Shown piece by piece: positions 32,774 to 42,315 of a DNA stretch of 64,000 nucleotides. A program made the position numbers and the translations under genes. The notes beneath the pieces were generated by a model. It had not been told where the DNA came from. It ran no database searches and saw nothing but the letters and a program-made list of their open reading frames with translations. How positions within the stretch are numbered: the stretch's first letter is position 1; each line of letters starts with the position of its first letter. Source of the stretch: UBA7803 sp040219935 (lineage in GTDB: Bacteria > Pseudomonadota > Gammaproteobacteria > Pseudomonadales > Azotimanducaceae). The stretch lies in the NCBI GenBank assembly GCA_040219935.1, contig JAVJUA010000048.1, positions 186,001 through 250,000 on the forward strand. Reading direction: 5' to 3'.

Positions 32774-33691
32774 ATGATCGAAGCGGATCAGCTCAGTCGG
32801 CGCTACGGCGGCTTCCTAGCCGTCAACGAGGTTTCCTTCGCCATCGGCCATGGGGAGATCGTCGGCCTGCTCGGTCACAACGGGGCCGGCAAGACCACCA
32901 TCATGAAGATGCTCACCGGCTACCTGGAGCCGAGCGCAGGCGCGGTGCGTATCGACGGCACCACGGTGGAGGACCACAGGCAGCAGGTGCAGCGGCAGAT
33001 CGGCTACCTGCCCGAGAACCTGCCGCTGTATCCCGAGCTGACGGTGGTGGACTACCTGACCTACGCCGCCGGCCTGCGCGGCGTCGATGCCGCTGTGGCG
33101 GTGCCCCGGGTGATCGAGGCCACGGAGCTCGGCGGCAAGGCGTTCGACGCCATCGCCACGTTGTCCCGGGGCTACAAGCAGCGTCTCGGGGTGGCGCAGG
33201 CCATCCTGCACGAGCCGCGCTTTCTGATTCTCGACGAACCCACCAACGGCCTCGACCCGGGTCAGACCCAGCACATGCGGTCTCTGATCAAGCGGTTGTC
33301 GGCGCAGGCCACGGTCATCCTCTCGACCCACATCATGCAGGAGGTCAATGCGGTCTGCGATCGGGTGCTGATCCTGCGCAACGGCGTGCTGGCGCTGGAC
33401 GAGCGCCTCGAGGCGCTGCGCGACAGCAACCGCCTGCAGGTGCGCAGCGCCATCGGCGCCGAACTCGGGACGCTGCTCGAGTCGGTGCCCGGCGTTCGCC
33501 GCTGGCAGCGGCTCGACCAGGGCGGCTGGGAGATCGAGACCGAGGGCACGGCCGACCAGGTAGCGGGGCGGGTCGCCGTGGCGCTGGTGGGCGCGGGGAT
33601 GCCGATCTATGAGCTGGCATCGGCCCAGCGCGATCTGGAATCGGTGTTTCGCGAGGTGAACGAATCGGAGGGTGAGCTGCATGCGGTTTGA
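32774..33691 (+). CDS. ABC transporter ATP-binding protein (GldA-like)
   Basis: A 305-residue ATPase. It has Walker A 'GHNGAGKT' (34-41), Q-loop 'GYLPENLPLYPELTV', a signature in the form 'LSRGYKQR' rather than LSGGQ, Walker B 'FLILDEP' and H-loop 'ILSTHIMQEV'. This signature form and the following genes match GldA-type ATPases of gliding-motility-like exporters. It energises the fused membrane protein downstream, whose ATG lies inside its last codons (11-base overlap). The true function in Proteobacteria is unsettled. Confidence 0.9.
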   Translation: MIEADQLSRRYGGFLAVNEVSFAIGHGEIVGLLGHNGAGKTTIMKMLTGYLEPSAGAVRIDGTTVEDHRQQVQRQIGYLPENLPLYPELTVVDYLTYAAGLRGVDAAVAVPRVIEATELGGKAFDAIATLSRGYKQRLGVAQAILHEPRFLILDEPTNGLDPGQTQHMRSLIKRLSAQATVILSTHIMQEVNAVCDRVLILRNGVLALDERLEALRDSNRLQVRSAIGAELGTLLESVPGVRRWQRLDQGGWEIETEGTADQVAGRVAVALVGAGMPIYELASAQRDLESVFREVNESEGELHAV

Positions 33692-36623
33692 CATGATCCG
33701 GAGGATCGCACGCAAGGAGCTGACCCTGTTCTTCGCGTCGCCCATCGGCTATCTGTTCCTGCTCGCGTTCCTGGCCGTCACCCTGTTCGTGTTCTTCTGG
33801 GGCGAGGCCTACTTCGCCCGCAACATCGCCGACGTCCGGCCCATGTTCGAGTGGATGCCGGTGCTGCTCATCTTCCTGTGCGCGGCCATCACCATGCGGA
33901 TGTGGAGCGAGGAGCGGCGCACCGGCACCCTCGAGTTCGTCGCCACCCTGCCGGTCAGCGGCTGGGAGTTCGTGGTGGGCAAGTTCCTCGCCTGCTGGGC
34001 GCTGCTGGCCGTGGCCCTGCTGCTGACCCTTCCGCTGCCGGTCAGCGTGGCGCTGATCGCGCAGCTCGACTGGGGTCCGGTGCTGGCCGGTTACCTGGCG
34101 GCCATGCTGCTGGGCGGCGCCTATCTCGCCATCGGCCTGTTCGTCAGCGCCCGCACCGACAGTCAGATCGTCAGCCTGATCCTGGCCTCGTTCGGCGCGG
34201 GCGTGTTCTATCTGCTCGGCAGTCCGGTGCTCACCGATCTGGTGAGCGGGTTCTGGGCCGAACTGCTGCGCGGCCTCGGCAGCGGCTCCCGGTTCGAGTC
34301 CATCACCCGCGGCGTGCTGGACGCCCGCGACCTCTACTACTACGTGTCGCTGGCGCTGGTGTTCCTGACCCTGAACGTCTATGCCCTGGAGGTGCAGCGC
34401 TGGTCTGCCGGGGCGTCGAGCCGCCGCCACCGGACCTGGATGCTGGCCACCGGCCTGCTGGTGGCGAACCTGCTCGCCGCCAACCTCTGGCTGGGCCAGC
34501 TCACCGGATTGCGCGTCGACGTCACCCAGGGACGCATCTACTCCATCTCGGACGCCACCCGCAGCTATCTGGCCCAGCTCAAGGAGCCGCTGCTGATTCG
34601 CGGCTACTTCAGCGCCAAGACGCACCCGTTGCTGGCGCCGCTGGTGCCACAGCTTCGCGATCTGCTCGAGGAGTACGCCATCGCCGGCGGCGATCGGGTG
34701 CGGGTTGAGGTGATCGACCCGGTGGCCCATCCGGAGCTCGAGGACGAGGCCAACAGCAAGTACGGCATCCGGCCGGTGCCGTTCCAGGTCGCCGACCGGT
34801 ACCAGTCGAGCCTGGTGAATTCCTACTTCGACGTGCTGGTCAGCTACGGCGATCAGCACGAGGTGCTCGGCTTTCGCGACCTCATCGAGGTGAAGGTGAT
34901 CAGCGACTCCGAGCTGGACGTGCAGCTTCGCAATCCCGAGTTCGATCTGACCCGCGCCATCAAGAAGGTGCTGTACGGGTTCCAGGGCGGCGGCGGCCTG
35001 TTCGAGAACATCCAGCAACCGGTGCGCTTCGTCGGCTACCTGTCGGCCAACTCGGTGCTGCCGCCGGCGCTGGCGGAGTACCGCCAGGTGCTGGCAGGCG
35101 TGCTGGAAGACCTCGGCGCCGAAGGCGGCGAGAAGTTCTCCGCCGAGATCGTCGATCCCGAGGCCGGTGACGGCAGCCTCGCGGCCGAGATCGAGGAGCG
35201 ATATGGCTTCCGGCCCATGGCCGCGAGCCTGTTCGACCTGAACCAGTTCTACTTCTACATGACCCTCGGTGACGGCGACACGCTGCTGCAGATCCCGCTG
35301 CCGGACACGCTCACCGCCGAGGCCACCCGGCGCGGCATCGAGGAGGGCCTGAAGCGCTTTGCCGATGGGCTGCTGAAGTCCGTGGCGCTGTCGGCGCCGC
35401 AGGCGCCGCCGTCGATGATGGGCATGCCGCAGCCGGCGGCCGGCAACAGCTTCACCCAGCTGCGCGACTTCCTGAGCCAGGATTTCAACGTGGTGGACGC
35501 CGACCTGGACAGCGGCCGTGCGCCTGAGGCCGCGGCCGTACTGCTGGTGCTGGATCCGCAGGGGCTCGACGAGCGGGCCGTGTTCGCGGTCGACCAGTTC
35601 CTGATGAAGGGCGGCACCGTGGTGGTGGCCACCGGCGGCTACTCCGCCAGCCTCGACCAGCGCACGCTGACCGCGGTGCCGCGCACCTCGGGCCTCGAGG
35701 ACTGGCTTGCCCAGCATGGCGTCAGCATCGGCGACGGCCTGGTGATGGATCCGCAGAACGCGGCGTTTCCGGCTCCGGTGACGCGGCAGGTGGGCGGCTT
35801 CAGCTTCCAGGAGCTGGTGATGCTCGACTACCCGTACTTCGTCGATGTCCGGCCGCCGGGGCTGAACCCCGACATCGGCATCACGGCGGCGCTGCCCCAG
35901 GTCACCGTCACCTGGGCATCGCCGCTGACGGCGCAGGTACCTGACGGCGCCGCCATCACCGTCACGCCGTTGCTCACCAGCTCGCCCGGAAGCTGGATCT
36001 CCACCGACCCCGACGTCATGCCGCGCATCACCGACGACGGGCTGTCCGGGTTCACCCCGAGCGGCGATGCAGGTGCCCGTACCCTCGGGGTCATGCTGGA
36101 GGGCCGGTTCACCTCTGCGTTCGCCGGTGAGCGCTCGCCGCTGCTGGCGGCCGTGGAGTCGGACGTCGGTGCCGATGAGGACCGGGAGACCGATATCGAC
36201 GCCGCCACGCTGGATGAAGCCGAACCGGTGTCCACCGAAGACCGGCTGGGCGTGGTCAGCAGCGTGATCGAGCGCTCGCCGGAGTCGGCCCGCCTGATCG
36301 TGGTGGGCTCCAACGACTTTCTGGCGGATCAGGTGCTGCGCGTGATCGGCTCGGCCGAAGGCACGATCTATGGCAACAGCCTGAACCTGGTGGCCAATAT
36401 GGCCGACTGGGCAGTGGAAGACAGCAGCCTCCTCGACATTCGCGCGCGCGGACGCTTCAACCGCACGCTGCCGCCGCTGGAGACCACCCAGCAGGCCGGC
36501 ATGGAGGCGCTCAACTACGCGGCCGCACTGATCGGCGTGGCGCTGGTGTTCGGCTGGCACCGGCGTCGGGTGCGCCGCGACCAACGGACCTATCGGCAAT
36601 GGCTCAAGGAGGATGCGGCATGA
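33681..36623 (+). CDS. Fused GldF (ABC-2 permease) and GldG-like protein
   Basis: A 980-residue fusion. Residues 1-245 are an ABC-2 permease with six hydrophobic segments ('KELTLFFASPIGYLFLLAFL', 'WSEERRTGTLEFVATLPVSG'). A membrane segment near 250-275 leads to a large GldG-like periplasmic domain ('GRIYSISDATRSYLAQLKEP', 'LDERAVFAVDQFLMKGGTVV'), and a final helix lies near residue 940. In Bacteroidota gldF and gldG are separate genes. ATG at 33681 has GGAGGG 8 bases upstream. Its stop overlaps the DUF4340 gene by 4 bases. Confidence 0.87.
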   Translation: MRFDMIRRIARKELTLFFASPIGYLFLLAFLAVTLFVFFWGEAYFARNIADVRPMFEWMPVLLIFLCAAITMRMWSEERRTGTLEFVATLPVSGWEFVVGKFLACWALLAVALLLTLPLPVSVALIAQLDWGPVLAGYLAAMLLGGAYLAIGLFVSARTDSQIVSLILASFGAGVFYLLGSPVLTDLVSGFWAELLRGLGSGSRFESITRGVLDARDLYYYVSLALVFLTLNVYALEVQRWSAGASSRRHRTWMLATGLLVANLLAANLWLGQLTGLRVDVTQGRIYSISDATRSYLAQLKEPLLIRGYFSAKTHPLLAPLVPQLRDLLEEYAIAGGDRVRVEVIDPVAHPELEDEANSKYGIRPVPFQVADRYQSSLVNSYFDVLVSYGDQHEVLGFRDLIEVKVISDSELDVQLRNPEFDLTRAIKKVLYGFQGGGGLFENIQQPVRFVGYLSANSVLPPALAEYRQVLAGVLEDLGAEGGEKFSAEIVDPEAGDGSLAAEIEERYGFRPMAASLFDLNQFYFYMTLGDGDTLLQIPLPDTLTAEATRRGIEEGLKRFADGLLKSVALSAPQAPPSMMGMPQPAAGNSFTQLRDFLSQDFNVVDADLDSGRAPEAAAVLLVLDPQGLDERAVFAVDQFLMKGGTVVVATGGYSASLDQRTLTAVPRTSGLEDWLAQHGVSIGDGLVMDPQNAAFPAPVTRQVGGFSFQELVMLDYPYFVDVRPPGLNPDIGITAALPQVTVTWASPLTAQVPDGAAITVTPLLTSSPGSWISTDPDVMPRITDDGLSGFTPSGDAGARTLGVMLEGRFTSAFAGERSPLLAAVESDVGADEDRETDIDAATLDEAEPVSTEDRLGVVSSVIERSPESARLIVVGSNDFLADQVLRVIGSAEGTIYGNSLNLVANMADWAVEDSSLLDIRARGRFNRTLPPLETTQQAGMEALNYAAALIGVALVFGWHRRRVRRDQRTYRQWLKEDAA

Positions 36624-37522
36624 GCGGGCGGGTCGGCATGCTCGGCGTCGTGCTGGCACTGCAGCTCGCGGTGGCCGGCGTGCTGCTGCTCACCGCGCGC
36701 GGCGGCGGCGATGCACAGGGAGGACCATTGCTCACCTTTGCCGCGGCAGAGGTGGATGCCATCGAGCTGCACGACGGTGCCGGCCAGTCGGTAGCGCTCG
36801 ACCGGGTCGGCGATGGCTGGCAGCTTGCCGACGGACACCCGGCCGACGCCGCCAAGGTGACGGAGCTGCTGGAACGGCTGTCGGCGCTGGAGGCGGCGTG
36901 GCCGGTAGCGACGACGGCGGCGGCCGCCGATCGCTTCGAGGTCTCGGCGGACAGCCACCAGCGGCAGCTGATCCTGCGCGCCGGCGAGCGGACCCTGGCC
37001 GACGCCTACTTCGGCACCTCGCCCGGATTTCAGCGCGTGCATGCCCGCCGGGCTGACGACGAGGCCGTGTACAGCGTGGCGCTTTCCAACTACCAGCTGC
37101 CGGTGAGCTCGAACGACTGGCTGGATCGCACCCTGCTGCAGCCGCGGGGCGAGCTCACCGCCGTGGCCAGGGAGGGTGAATGGGCTCTCAGCCGCAGCGA
37201 CGAGGGGTGGCTGCTGGACGGCGCCGCGGCCGACCAGGAAGCGGCTGCCGACCTGGCGCGGCGGTTCTCGGAGCTGCGGGTCTCCGGCGTCGCTGCCGGG
37301 CTCGGTGACGGCTTCGCGGCGCAGGCCGAGTTCCGTCTCGCCGACGCCGACGGCGACTACCGGCTGACGCTCCATGCCGATGCCGCAGGCGACGCGTTCC
37401 GCCTGACGTCCGATCGTCGCGACGGCGTCTACGAGCTGGCCGCCTTCGTGGCGGAGCCGCTGCTGCAGGAGGCCGACGGTCTGCGTCCGGGAGACGCGGC
37501 CGCATCCAACCTCCCGCCATGA
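36620..37522 (+). CDS. DUF4340 domain-containing protein
   Basis: A 300-residue protein with an N-terminal membrane anchor (residues 7-27) and a periplasmic repeated beta-domain, in which 'LDRVGDGWQLADGHPADAAK' and 'SRSDEGWLLDGAAADQEAAA' are the paired DUF4340 units. Such proteins usually follow GldG-like genes and are thought to be part of the same exporter; the substrate is unknown. AAGGAGG lies 7 bases before the ATG, which overlaps the previous stop (ATGA). Confidence 0.85.
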   Translation: MSGRVGMLGVVLALQLAVAGVLLLTARGGGDAQGGPLLTFAAAEVDAIELHDGAGQSVALDRVGDGWQLADGHPADAAKVTELLERLSALEAAWPVATTAAAADRFEVSADSHQRQLILRAGERTLADAYFGTSPGFQRVHARRADDEAVYSVALSNYQLPVSSNDWLDRTLLQPRGELTAVAREGEWALSRSDEGWLLDGAAADQEAAADLARRFSELRVSGVAAGLGDGFAAQAEFRLADADGDYRLTLHADAAGDAFRLTSDRRDGVYELAAFVAEPLLQEADGLRPGDAAASNLPP

Positions 37523-37574
37523 TCGTTGCATCGTGCCATCCGCTGCGGGCTGCGCCTCCGTCGAGGTCGTCGGG

Positions 37575-38345
37575 GTGAGCCTGCGGAACGGTCCCGGGCG
37601 CGCCACCAGCATCGTTCATACGGATTTCGGGGCCTATCTCAATGGTCTGACGGGCCAGCAGAACGGCAACGGCACCCTGGCGTTCTTCGACCTCGACCGC
37701 ACTCTGATCGCTGGCTACTCGGTATCGGCGCTGGTCTGGGCGCGCCTGCGCAGCGACTCGGTGCCGCTGCGGCGCCTGCTGTCGGCGGCGATGGCTTTCC
37801 TGCGCTATGGGCTGGGCCGCGTCGACTACCACGAGCTGCTGGCCACCACGGTGCGCGACCTGGGCGGCGAGTCGTCGGCCAAGCTCGAGGCGCTGGGCGA
37901 GCGCGCATTCCGGGAGCGCGTGCGCGGCTGGATATATGACGAGGCCCGGGTGCTGGTCGACACCCACCGGCGGGCGGGCCATCATCTGGTGATGGTCACC
38001 TCGGCGACCCGCTTTCAGGCAGCGCCGGTGGCCCGGGACCTGGGCCTGGACGAGCTGTGCTGCACCGAAGTGGAGGAGTACCAGGGGGTGATCACCGGGA
38101 ACGCGCGGCCGTGCTTCGGCGTCGGCAAGCTGGCGGCCGCCGAGCACATTGCCCGCATGCGGCGTGCCGCCATGGCGCATGCATACTTCTACTCCGACAG
38201 CAGCGATGACCTGCCGCTGCTGGAGGCTGTTGGCCGGCCGGTCGTGGTGAACCCGAAGCCGGCCATGGCCCGCCTGGCGCGCGCCCGGGGCTGGCCCAGC
38301 CTGATGTTCCAGCCACCGGGCGGTGCGCCGCCGCCGTCAGCTTGA
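37575..38345 (+). CDS. HAD-IB family phosphatase
   Basis: A 256-residue HAD hydrolase of subfamily IB (SerB-like). Motif I is 'FFDLDRTLI' (Asp39 nucleophile, Asp41 acid), motif II 'MVTSATRFQAAPVAR', motif III Lys near 'GVGKLAAAEH', and motif IV 'YFYSDSSDDLPLLEA'. Many homologues act on phosphoserine or lysophospholipids, sometimes fused to acyltransferases; this one stands alone. GTG at 37575 with GAGG 8 bases upstream is preferred, although the frame is open to a GTG at 37533. Confidence 0.83.
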   Translation: MSLRNGPGRATSIVHTDFGAYLNGLTGQQNGNGTLAFFDLDRTLIAGYSVSALVWARLRSDSVPLRRLLSAAMAFLRYGLGRVDYHELLATTVRDLGGESSAKLEALGERAFRERVRGWIYDEARVLVDTHRRAGHHLVMVTSATRFQAAPVARDLGLDELCCTEVEEYQGVITGNARPCFGVGKLAAAEHIARMRRAAMAHAYFYSDSSDDLPLLEAVGRPVVVNPKPAMARLARARGWPSLMFQPPGGAPPPSA

Positions 38346-38353
38346 GGAGCGAC

Positions 38354-38974
38354 ATGTACGACCTGTATACCTGGGCCACGCCGAACGGCCGCAAGATCTC
38401 CATCATGCTCGAGGAGCTGGGGCTGCCATACACGGTGCATCCCGTGGACCTCGGCCAGGGCGAGCAGCTTACGCCGGAGTTCCGCCGCATCAGTCCCAAC
38501 GGCAAGATCCCCGCCATCGTCGATCGCAGCGACAACCGCTCGCTGATGGAGTCCGGCGCGATCCTTCTCTACCTGGCTGAACGTCACGACCGGTTCTGGG
38601 GCGATGACCGCTGGCAGACGGTGGAGTGGCTGATGCTGCAGATGGGCGGGGTGGGTCCCATGCTCGGCCAGGCCCACCACTTCCTGCACTTCAATCCGGG
38701 CCTGGACCCGTATGCCGAGACCCGCTTCCGCACCGAGGCGCGCCGCCTCTACGGGGTGCTGGACGATCGCCTGACGCGGCGCGACTTCCTGTCGGGCAGC
38801 TACTCCATCGCCGACATCGCCACCTGGCCGTGGATCTCTCGCTACGAGTGGCAGGGCATCGACTGGGAGGAGTTCCCGCACCTCAAGCGCTGGTATCTGC
38901 AGATTGCCGATCGGCCCGCGGTGCAGCGCGGCTACGACGTTCCCCACAAGGTCAACGAGATCCCGCGGCCGTGA
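38354..38974 (+). CDS. Glutathione S-transferase (YfcG/Ure2p-like)
   Basis: A 206-residue GST. The thioredoxin-fold N-terminal domain has 'TWATPNGRKISIMLEELGLP' and 'PNGKIPAIVD', with 'LMESGAILLYLAE' binding the gamma-glutamyl part of glutathione. The helical domain includes 'SYSIADIATWPWISRYEWQG'. The TxNGxK start is that of the Nu-class, disulfide-reductase-like GSTs. GAGGAG lies 4 bases before the ATG, and it follows the HAD gene by 8 bases. Confidence 0.9.
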   Translation: MYDLYTWATPNGRKISIMLEELGLPYTVHPVDLGQGEQLTPEFRRISPNGKIPAIVDRSDNRSLMESGAILLYLAERHDRFWGDDRWQTVEWLMLQMGGVGPMLGQAHHFLHFNPGLDPYAETRFRTEARRLYGVLDDRLTRRDFLSGSYSIADIATWPWISRYEWQGIDWEEFPHLKRWYLQIADRPAVQRGYDVPHKVNEIPRP

Positions 38975-39039
38975 TGCCACCCGGGGCCATGCCCCGCGCC
39001 TTCAGCCCGCGTTCAGCCAGGGCCCGCCAGACTGTGGCG

Positions 39040-39720
39040 ATGATGCCGGCCCTGCTTCGAACCATCGCGCTGCTCACGGCCCTGCTGCTGCCGGCCGTGG
39101 CCGCCGCTTCGGCACCTGCGGAGACACTCCTGCGCTACCGGGCCTTCGTGGCCGGCGCGCCGGTGGGTGAGGCCGAGGTCACGGTGCGGGTGGCCGACGG
39201 CGAGTACCAGGTGCGGGGCCAGGCGTCGTCGAACAGCTTTCTGTCTGCCTTCTCGCCCTGGCGCAACGCCTTCGCCGCCACCGGCCGCATCGACGCCGAC
39301 GGCCACGCACCCGCCGAGTTCGGCTATCAGGAGCGCAGCGGCCGCGACAGCCGCGACGTTTCGGCGCGCGACGGCGAGGTGCTGGTGATCAAGAACGGCA
39401 GGCCGCGCTCGCAGCATCCCATACCCGATGGCCTGGACGTGGTCAGCGCGCTGTTCGTGGCGCCTGGATGCGACGGCGATCGGGTGCTGCACACCGGTCG
39501 CCACGCCTATCGGCTCCTGCATCTTGCCGAGACCGATCGCGGCTGCCGTTACCGCGTCAGCGACGAAGACGACTCGACCTTCGACGTCGAGCTCAGCTTC
39601 GGTCACCGGGATGGCCTGCGGGTACCCGAGCGCATCACCGTGTACGCCTGGGTGACCGGGTGGGTAGAGCTGCAGCCGGCGCCGCCACAGACCACTGCAG
39701 CGCTGCGTCCGAAGCGGTAG
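39040..39720 (+). CDS. DUF3108-like exported protein
   Basis: A 226-residue protein with a cleavable signal ('IALLTALLLPAVAAASA') followed by a beta-rich DUF3108-like domain ('RYRAFVAGAPVGEAEVTVRV', 'NSFLSAFSPWRNAFAATGRI', 'PDGLDVVSALFVAPG'). Members are periplasmic proteins of unknown function. ATG at 39040 gives the shortest normal signal peptide; an ATG at 38974 overlapping the GST stop would add 22 Arg-rich residues and cannot be excluded. Confidence 0.7.
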   Translation: MMPALLRTIALLTALLLPAVAAASAPAETLLRYRAFVAGAPVGEAEVTVRVADGEYQVRGQASSNSFLSAFSPWRNAFAATGRIDADGHAPAEFGYQERSGRDSRDVSARDGEVLVIKNGRPRSQHPIPDGLDVVSALFVAPGCDGDRVLHTGRHAYRLLHLAETDRGCRYRVSDEDDSTFDVELSFGHRDGLRVPERITVYAWVTGWVELQPAPPQTTAALRPKR

Positions 39721-39761
39721 AATTCCCGCCTTTGTCCGACATCGAAAGCGGGAGACTCATC

Positions 39762-40991
39762 ATGCGTGAAGCCTGGATCATCGACGCCGTTCGTTCGCCC
39801 CGTGGCCGCGGCAAGCCCGGGGTGGGCAGCCTCAGCCACATTCATCCGCAGCGCTGCCTGGCCCAGGTGCTGAACGGGCTCAAGGACAGGGTGGGCTTCG
39901 ACCCGGCCGACATCGAGGACGTGGTGGCCGGCTGCGGCACCGGCAGCGGTGATCACGCCCACGACATCGCCCGCATGTCCGTGCTCGACGCCGGCTGGCC
40001 GATCTCGGTCACCGGCGTGACCCTGCACCGCTTCTGCGGCAGCGGCCAGCAGGCGGTGAACTTCGCCGCCATGGGCGTCATGTCGGGTCAGCAGGAGGCG
40101 GTGGTGGCCGGCGGCGTCGAGTTCATGTCCCGCTACGCGCCGGTGCACGCCAACGGCTTCCATGCCAACAACGAGCATCTGCTGGGCCTGCACCCGCAGA
40201 TCCCCCAGGGCATCTCGGCGGACCTGATCGCCACCATCGAGGGCTTCAGCCGCGAGGACGTGGACCGCTACGCGGTGGAAAGCCAGGCCCGGGCGCTGGC
40301 CTCCATCGAAGCCGGGCGTTTCAAGCACGCGCTGGTGCCCATCTACAACGACGACGGCTCCCTGGCGCTTGACCGGGACGAGCACGTGCGCCCGGGCACC
40401 ACGCTGGAGAGCCTCGAGGGCCTGAAGGCGTCGTTCGAGGCCCTGGGCGGCAAGCCGGTGGACGGCTTCCCGAAGCCGTTCGACGACATGGCGAAGGACA
40501 AGTACCCGCAGATCGACCGCGTTCGCCACGTGCATCACGCCGGCAACTCGTCCGGCGTCGTGGACGGTGCCAGCGCCGTGCTGGTGGTGAGCCCCGAGTA
40601 CGCCAAGGCCCACGGCCTGAAGCCGCGGGCGCGCATCCGCATGACGGCCACCGCCGGCACCGAGCCGCTGATCATGCTGACAGCGCCGGGACCGGCCGCG
40701 CAGAACTGCCTGAAGAAGGCGGGCATGACCAGGAACGACATCGATCTCTGGGAGATCAACGAGGCGTTCGCGGCGGTGGTGCTCAAGTTCATGAAGGACC
40801 TGGATGTGTCCCACGACGTCGTCAACGTCGACGGCGGCGCCATCGCCCTCGGGCATCCCATCGGTGCCACCGGCGGCATGCTGATCGGCACCGCCATCGA
40901 CACCATGGAGCGCCTGGACAAGTCCACGGCCCTGGTAGCCATGTGCACCGGTGGCGGCATGGGTACCGCCACGATCCTGGAGCGCATGTAG
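39762..40991 (+). CDS. Acetyl-CoA C-acyltransferase (thiolase)
   Basis: A 409-residue thiolase. The acyl-accepting Cys92 is in 'HRFCGSGQQAVN', and the catalytic His and Cys are in 'GGAIALGHPIGATGG' and 'CTGGGMGTA'. 'EINEAFAAVVLKFMKDL' is also family-typical. It may degrade (beta-oxidation) or form acetoacetyl-CoA; the latter would feed HMG-CoA synthase, but the genes are 37 kb apart. The usual partner (3-hydroxyacyl-CoA dehydrogenase) is not adjacent. Start ATG has GGAG 9 bases upstream. Confidence 0.9.
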   Translation: MREAWIIDAVRSPRGRGKPGVGSLSHIHPQRCLAQVLNGLKDRVGFDPADIEDVVAGCGTGSGDHAHDIARMSVLDAGWPISVTGVTLHRFCGSGQQAVNFAAMGVMSGQQEAVVAGGVEFMSRYAPVHANGFHANNEHLLGLHPQIPQGISADLIATIEGFSREDVDRYAVESQARALASIEAGRFKHALVPIYNDDGSLALDRDEHVRPGTTLESLEGLKASFEALGGKPVDGFPKPFDDMAKDKYPQIDRVRHVHHAGNSSGVVDGASAVLVVSPEYAKAHGLKPRARIRMTATAGTEPLIMLTAPGPAAQNCLKKAGMTRNDIDLWEINEAFAAVVLKFMKDLDVSHDVVNVDGGAIALGHPIGATGGMLIGTAIDTMERLDKSTALVAMCTGGGMGTATILERM

Positions 40992-40999
40992 GCATGGAC

Positions 41000-41031
41000 G
41001 GCCCCGAGCTGCCCGACGGCGGCTCGGGGCC
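41000..41031. terminator. Hairpin after the thiolase gene
   Basis: Perfect 10-base inverted repeat GGCCCCGAGC / GCTCGGGGCC with a 12-base loop, starting 9 bases after the thiolase stop and ending 20 bases before the next start. It probably ends or stabilises the thiolase transcript. No T-run follows. Confidence 0.55.
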
Positions 41032-41051
41032 CTCCGCCATGCGGACACACG

Positions 41052-41951
41052 GTGCGCCACCTCAACTATAACCATCTGCTGTACTTCTGGACCGTGGCGC
41101 GCGAGGGCAGCATTGCCCGGGCCTCGGAGGTGCTGTTCCTCACCCCGCAGACCATCAGCGGCCAGATCAAGCTGCTGGAGGAAGCCGTCGGCAAGCCGCT
41201 GTTCCACCGCGTCGGGCGGCGGCTGGTGCTGTCCGAGACGGGCCAGCTCGTCAACGAGTACGCCGACGAGATCTTCTCACTCGGCGCCGAGCTCGCCGAG
41301 CGCATGAAGCGCGAGAATCCCGGCACGCCACAGGCGCTCAACGTCGGCCTGGTCAACTCCATCGCCAAGCTGATCGGTTATCAGATTCTGCACCCGGCGC
41401 TGGCCTCCGCCGACGGGGTGCGCCTGACCTGCTGGGAAGGGCCGCTGGAAAAGCTGCTCGCCGACCTGGCCGTGCACCGGCTCGACCTGGTGATCTCCGA
41501 TCACCCCATTCCCACGGGTCTGAGCGTGCGGGCCTACAACCACGTGCTCGGGGAGAGTGGGGTCTCGTTCTTCGCCGATGCGGCGCTGACGAAGCGCTAC
41601 GCGGCCGGCTTCCCCGGCTCTCTGGACGGTGCGCCGATGCTGCTGCCGGTAAACACCAGCGCCCTGCGCCGGCGTCTCGACGACTGGTTCGAGGCCCGTG
41701 ATCTGCGGCCGCGCGTGATCGCCGAGTTCGACGACAGCGCCCTGCTGAAGGCATTCGGGGAGGCCGGCATCGGCCTGTTCCCGGCACCCACCGCCATAGC
41801 CAGGCAGGTGGAGCGTATGTACGGGGCGCGCCGGATCGGCGAGGTGGAGGGCGTTCAGGAGACCTACTACGCGATCTCGCCGGAGCGCAAGATCAAGCAT
41901 CCGGCCACCCTGAAAATCACCGAATCGGCTCGGGCGCGGCTGTTCACCTGA
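41052..41951 (+). CDS. NhaR-like LysR family regulator
   Basis: A 299-residue LysR protein beginning 'LNYNHLLYFWTVAREGSIAR', the form typical of NhaR, the Na+-responsive activator of nhaA. The effector domain has 'VGLVNSIAKLIGYQIL' and 'DLVISDHPIPTGLSVRAYNH', also NhaR-like. No antiporter gene is next to it, so its target is unknown. GTG start at 41052. Confidence 0.85.
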   Translation: MRHLNYNHLLYFWTVAREGSIARASEVLFLTPQTISGQIKLLEEAVGKPLFHRVGRRLVLSETGQLVNEYADEIFSLGAELAERMKRENPGTPQALNVGLVNSIAKLIGYQILHPALASADGVRLTCWEGPLEKLLADLAVHRLDLVISDHPIPTGLSVRAYNHVLGESGVSFFADAALTKRYAAGFPGSLDGAPMLLPVNTSALRRRLDDWFEARDLRPRVIAEFDDSALLKAFGEAGIGLFPAPTAIARQVERMYGARRIGEVEGVQETYYAISPERKIKHPATLKITESARARLFT

Positions 41952-41982
41952 GACCCGCCCGGCTGACCCGAGGCGGTCCCGG

Positions 41983-42210
41983 TCAGGCGCGATCGAGCTC
42001 GCGCAGCCGTGCCGGGGGAATGCACAGCGCCTCAGCCAGGTCGGCCAGGTAGACCCGGCCCGCGGCGGTGCCGATGTCGGTGTGGCGGCGCGCCTCCCGG
42101 TAGACGACGGCGGCCAGCGCCGGCGGGTGCCGGCGACCCATGACGTCCCGTGGGCGTGGCAGCGTGGGGGGCGAATCGGCAAGCGGTGCGGTCTGAACGT
42201 GCAGGGGCAT
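41983..42210 (-). CDS. Small protein of unknown function
   Basis: A 75-residue ORF with a ribosome site (GAGGG) 7 bases before the ATG at 42210. The C-terminal half contains 'GRVYLADLAEALCIPPARLR', which has the look of a short helix-turn-helix. No family is recognised. It sits between the convergent NhaR-like gene and the HIT gene. Moderately supported as a gene. Confidence 0.45.
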   Translation of the reverse strand: MPLHVQTAPLADSPPTLPRPRDVMGRRHPPALAAVVYREARRHTDIGTAAGRVYLADLAEALCIPPARLRELDRA

Positions 42211-42315
42211 CGTGACGCCCTCGGTGGCTTGCACGCTACGGTGGCAGAGCCCGCGCCCGGCCGACAGCGGGTTGTTCCTGAGGGAACGTTCGCGGATTCC
42301 GAATCCCGCCGGCCC

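Noticed and set aside
33345..36659. Very long open frame (over 1100 codons) on the - strand opposite the GldF-GldG gene
   Set aside because: It is the codon-position shadow of a GC-rich gene: its translation is rich in His, Gln, Arg and Gly with no family motif, while the + strand encodes recognisable transporter domains.
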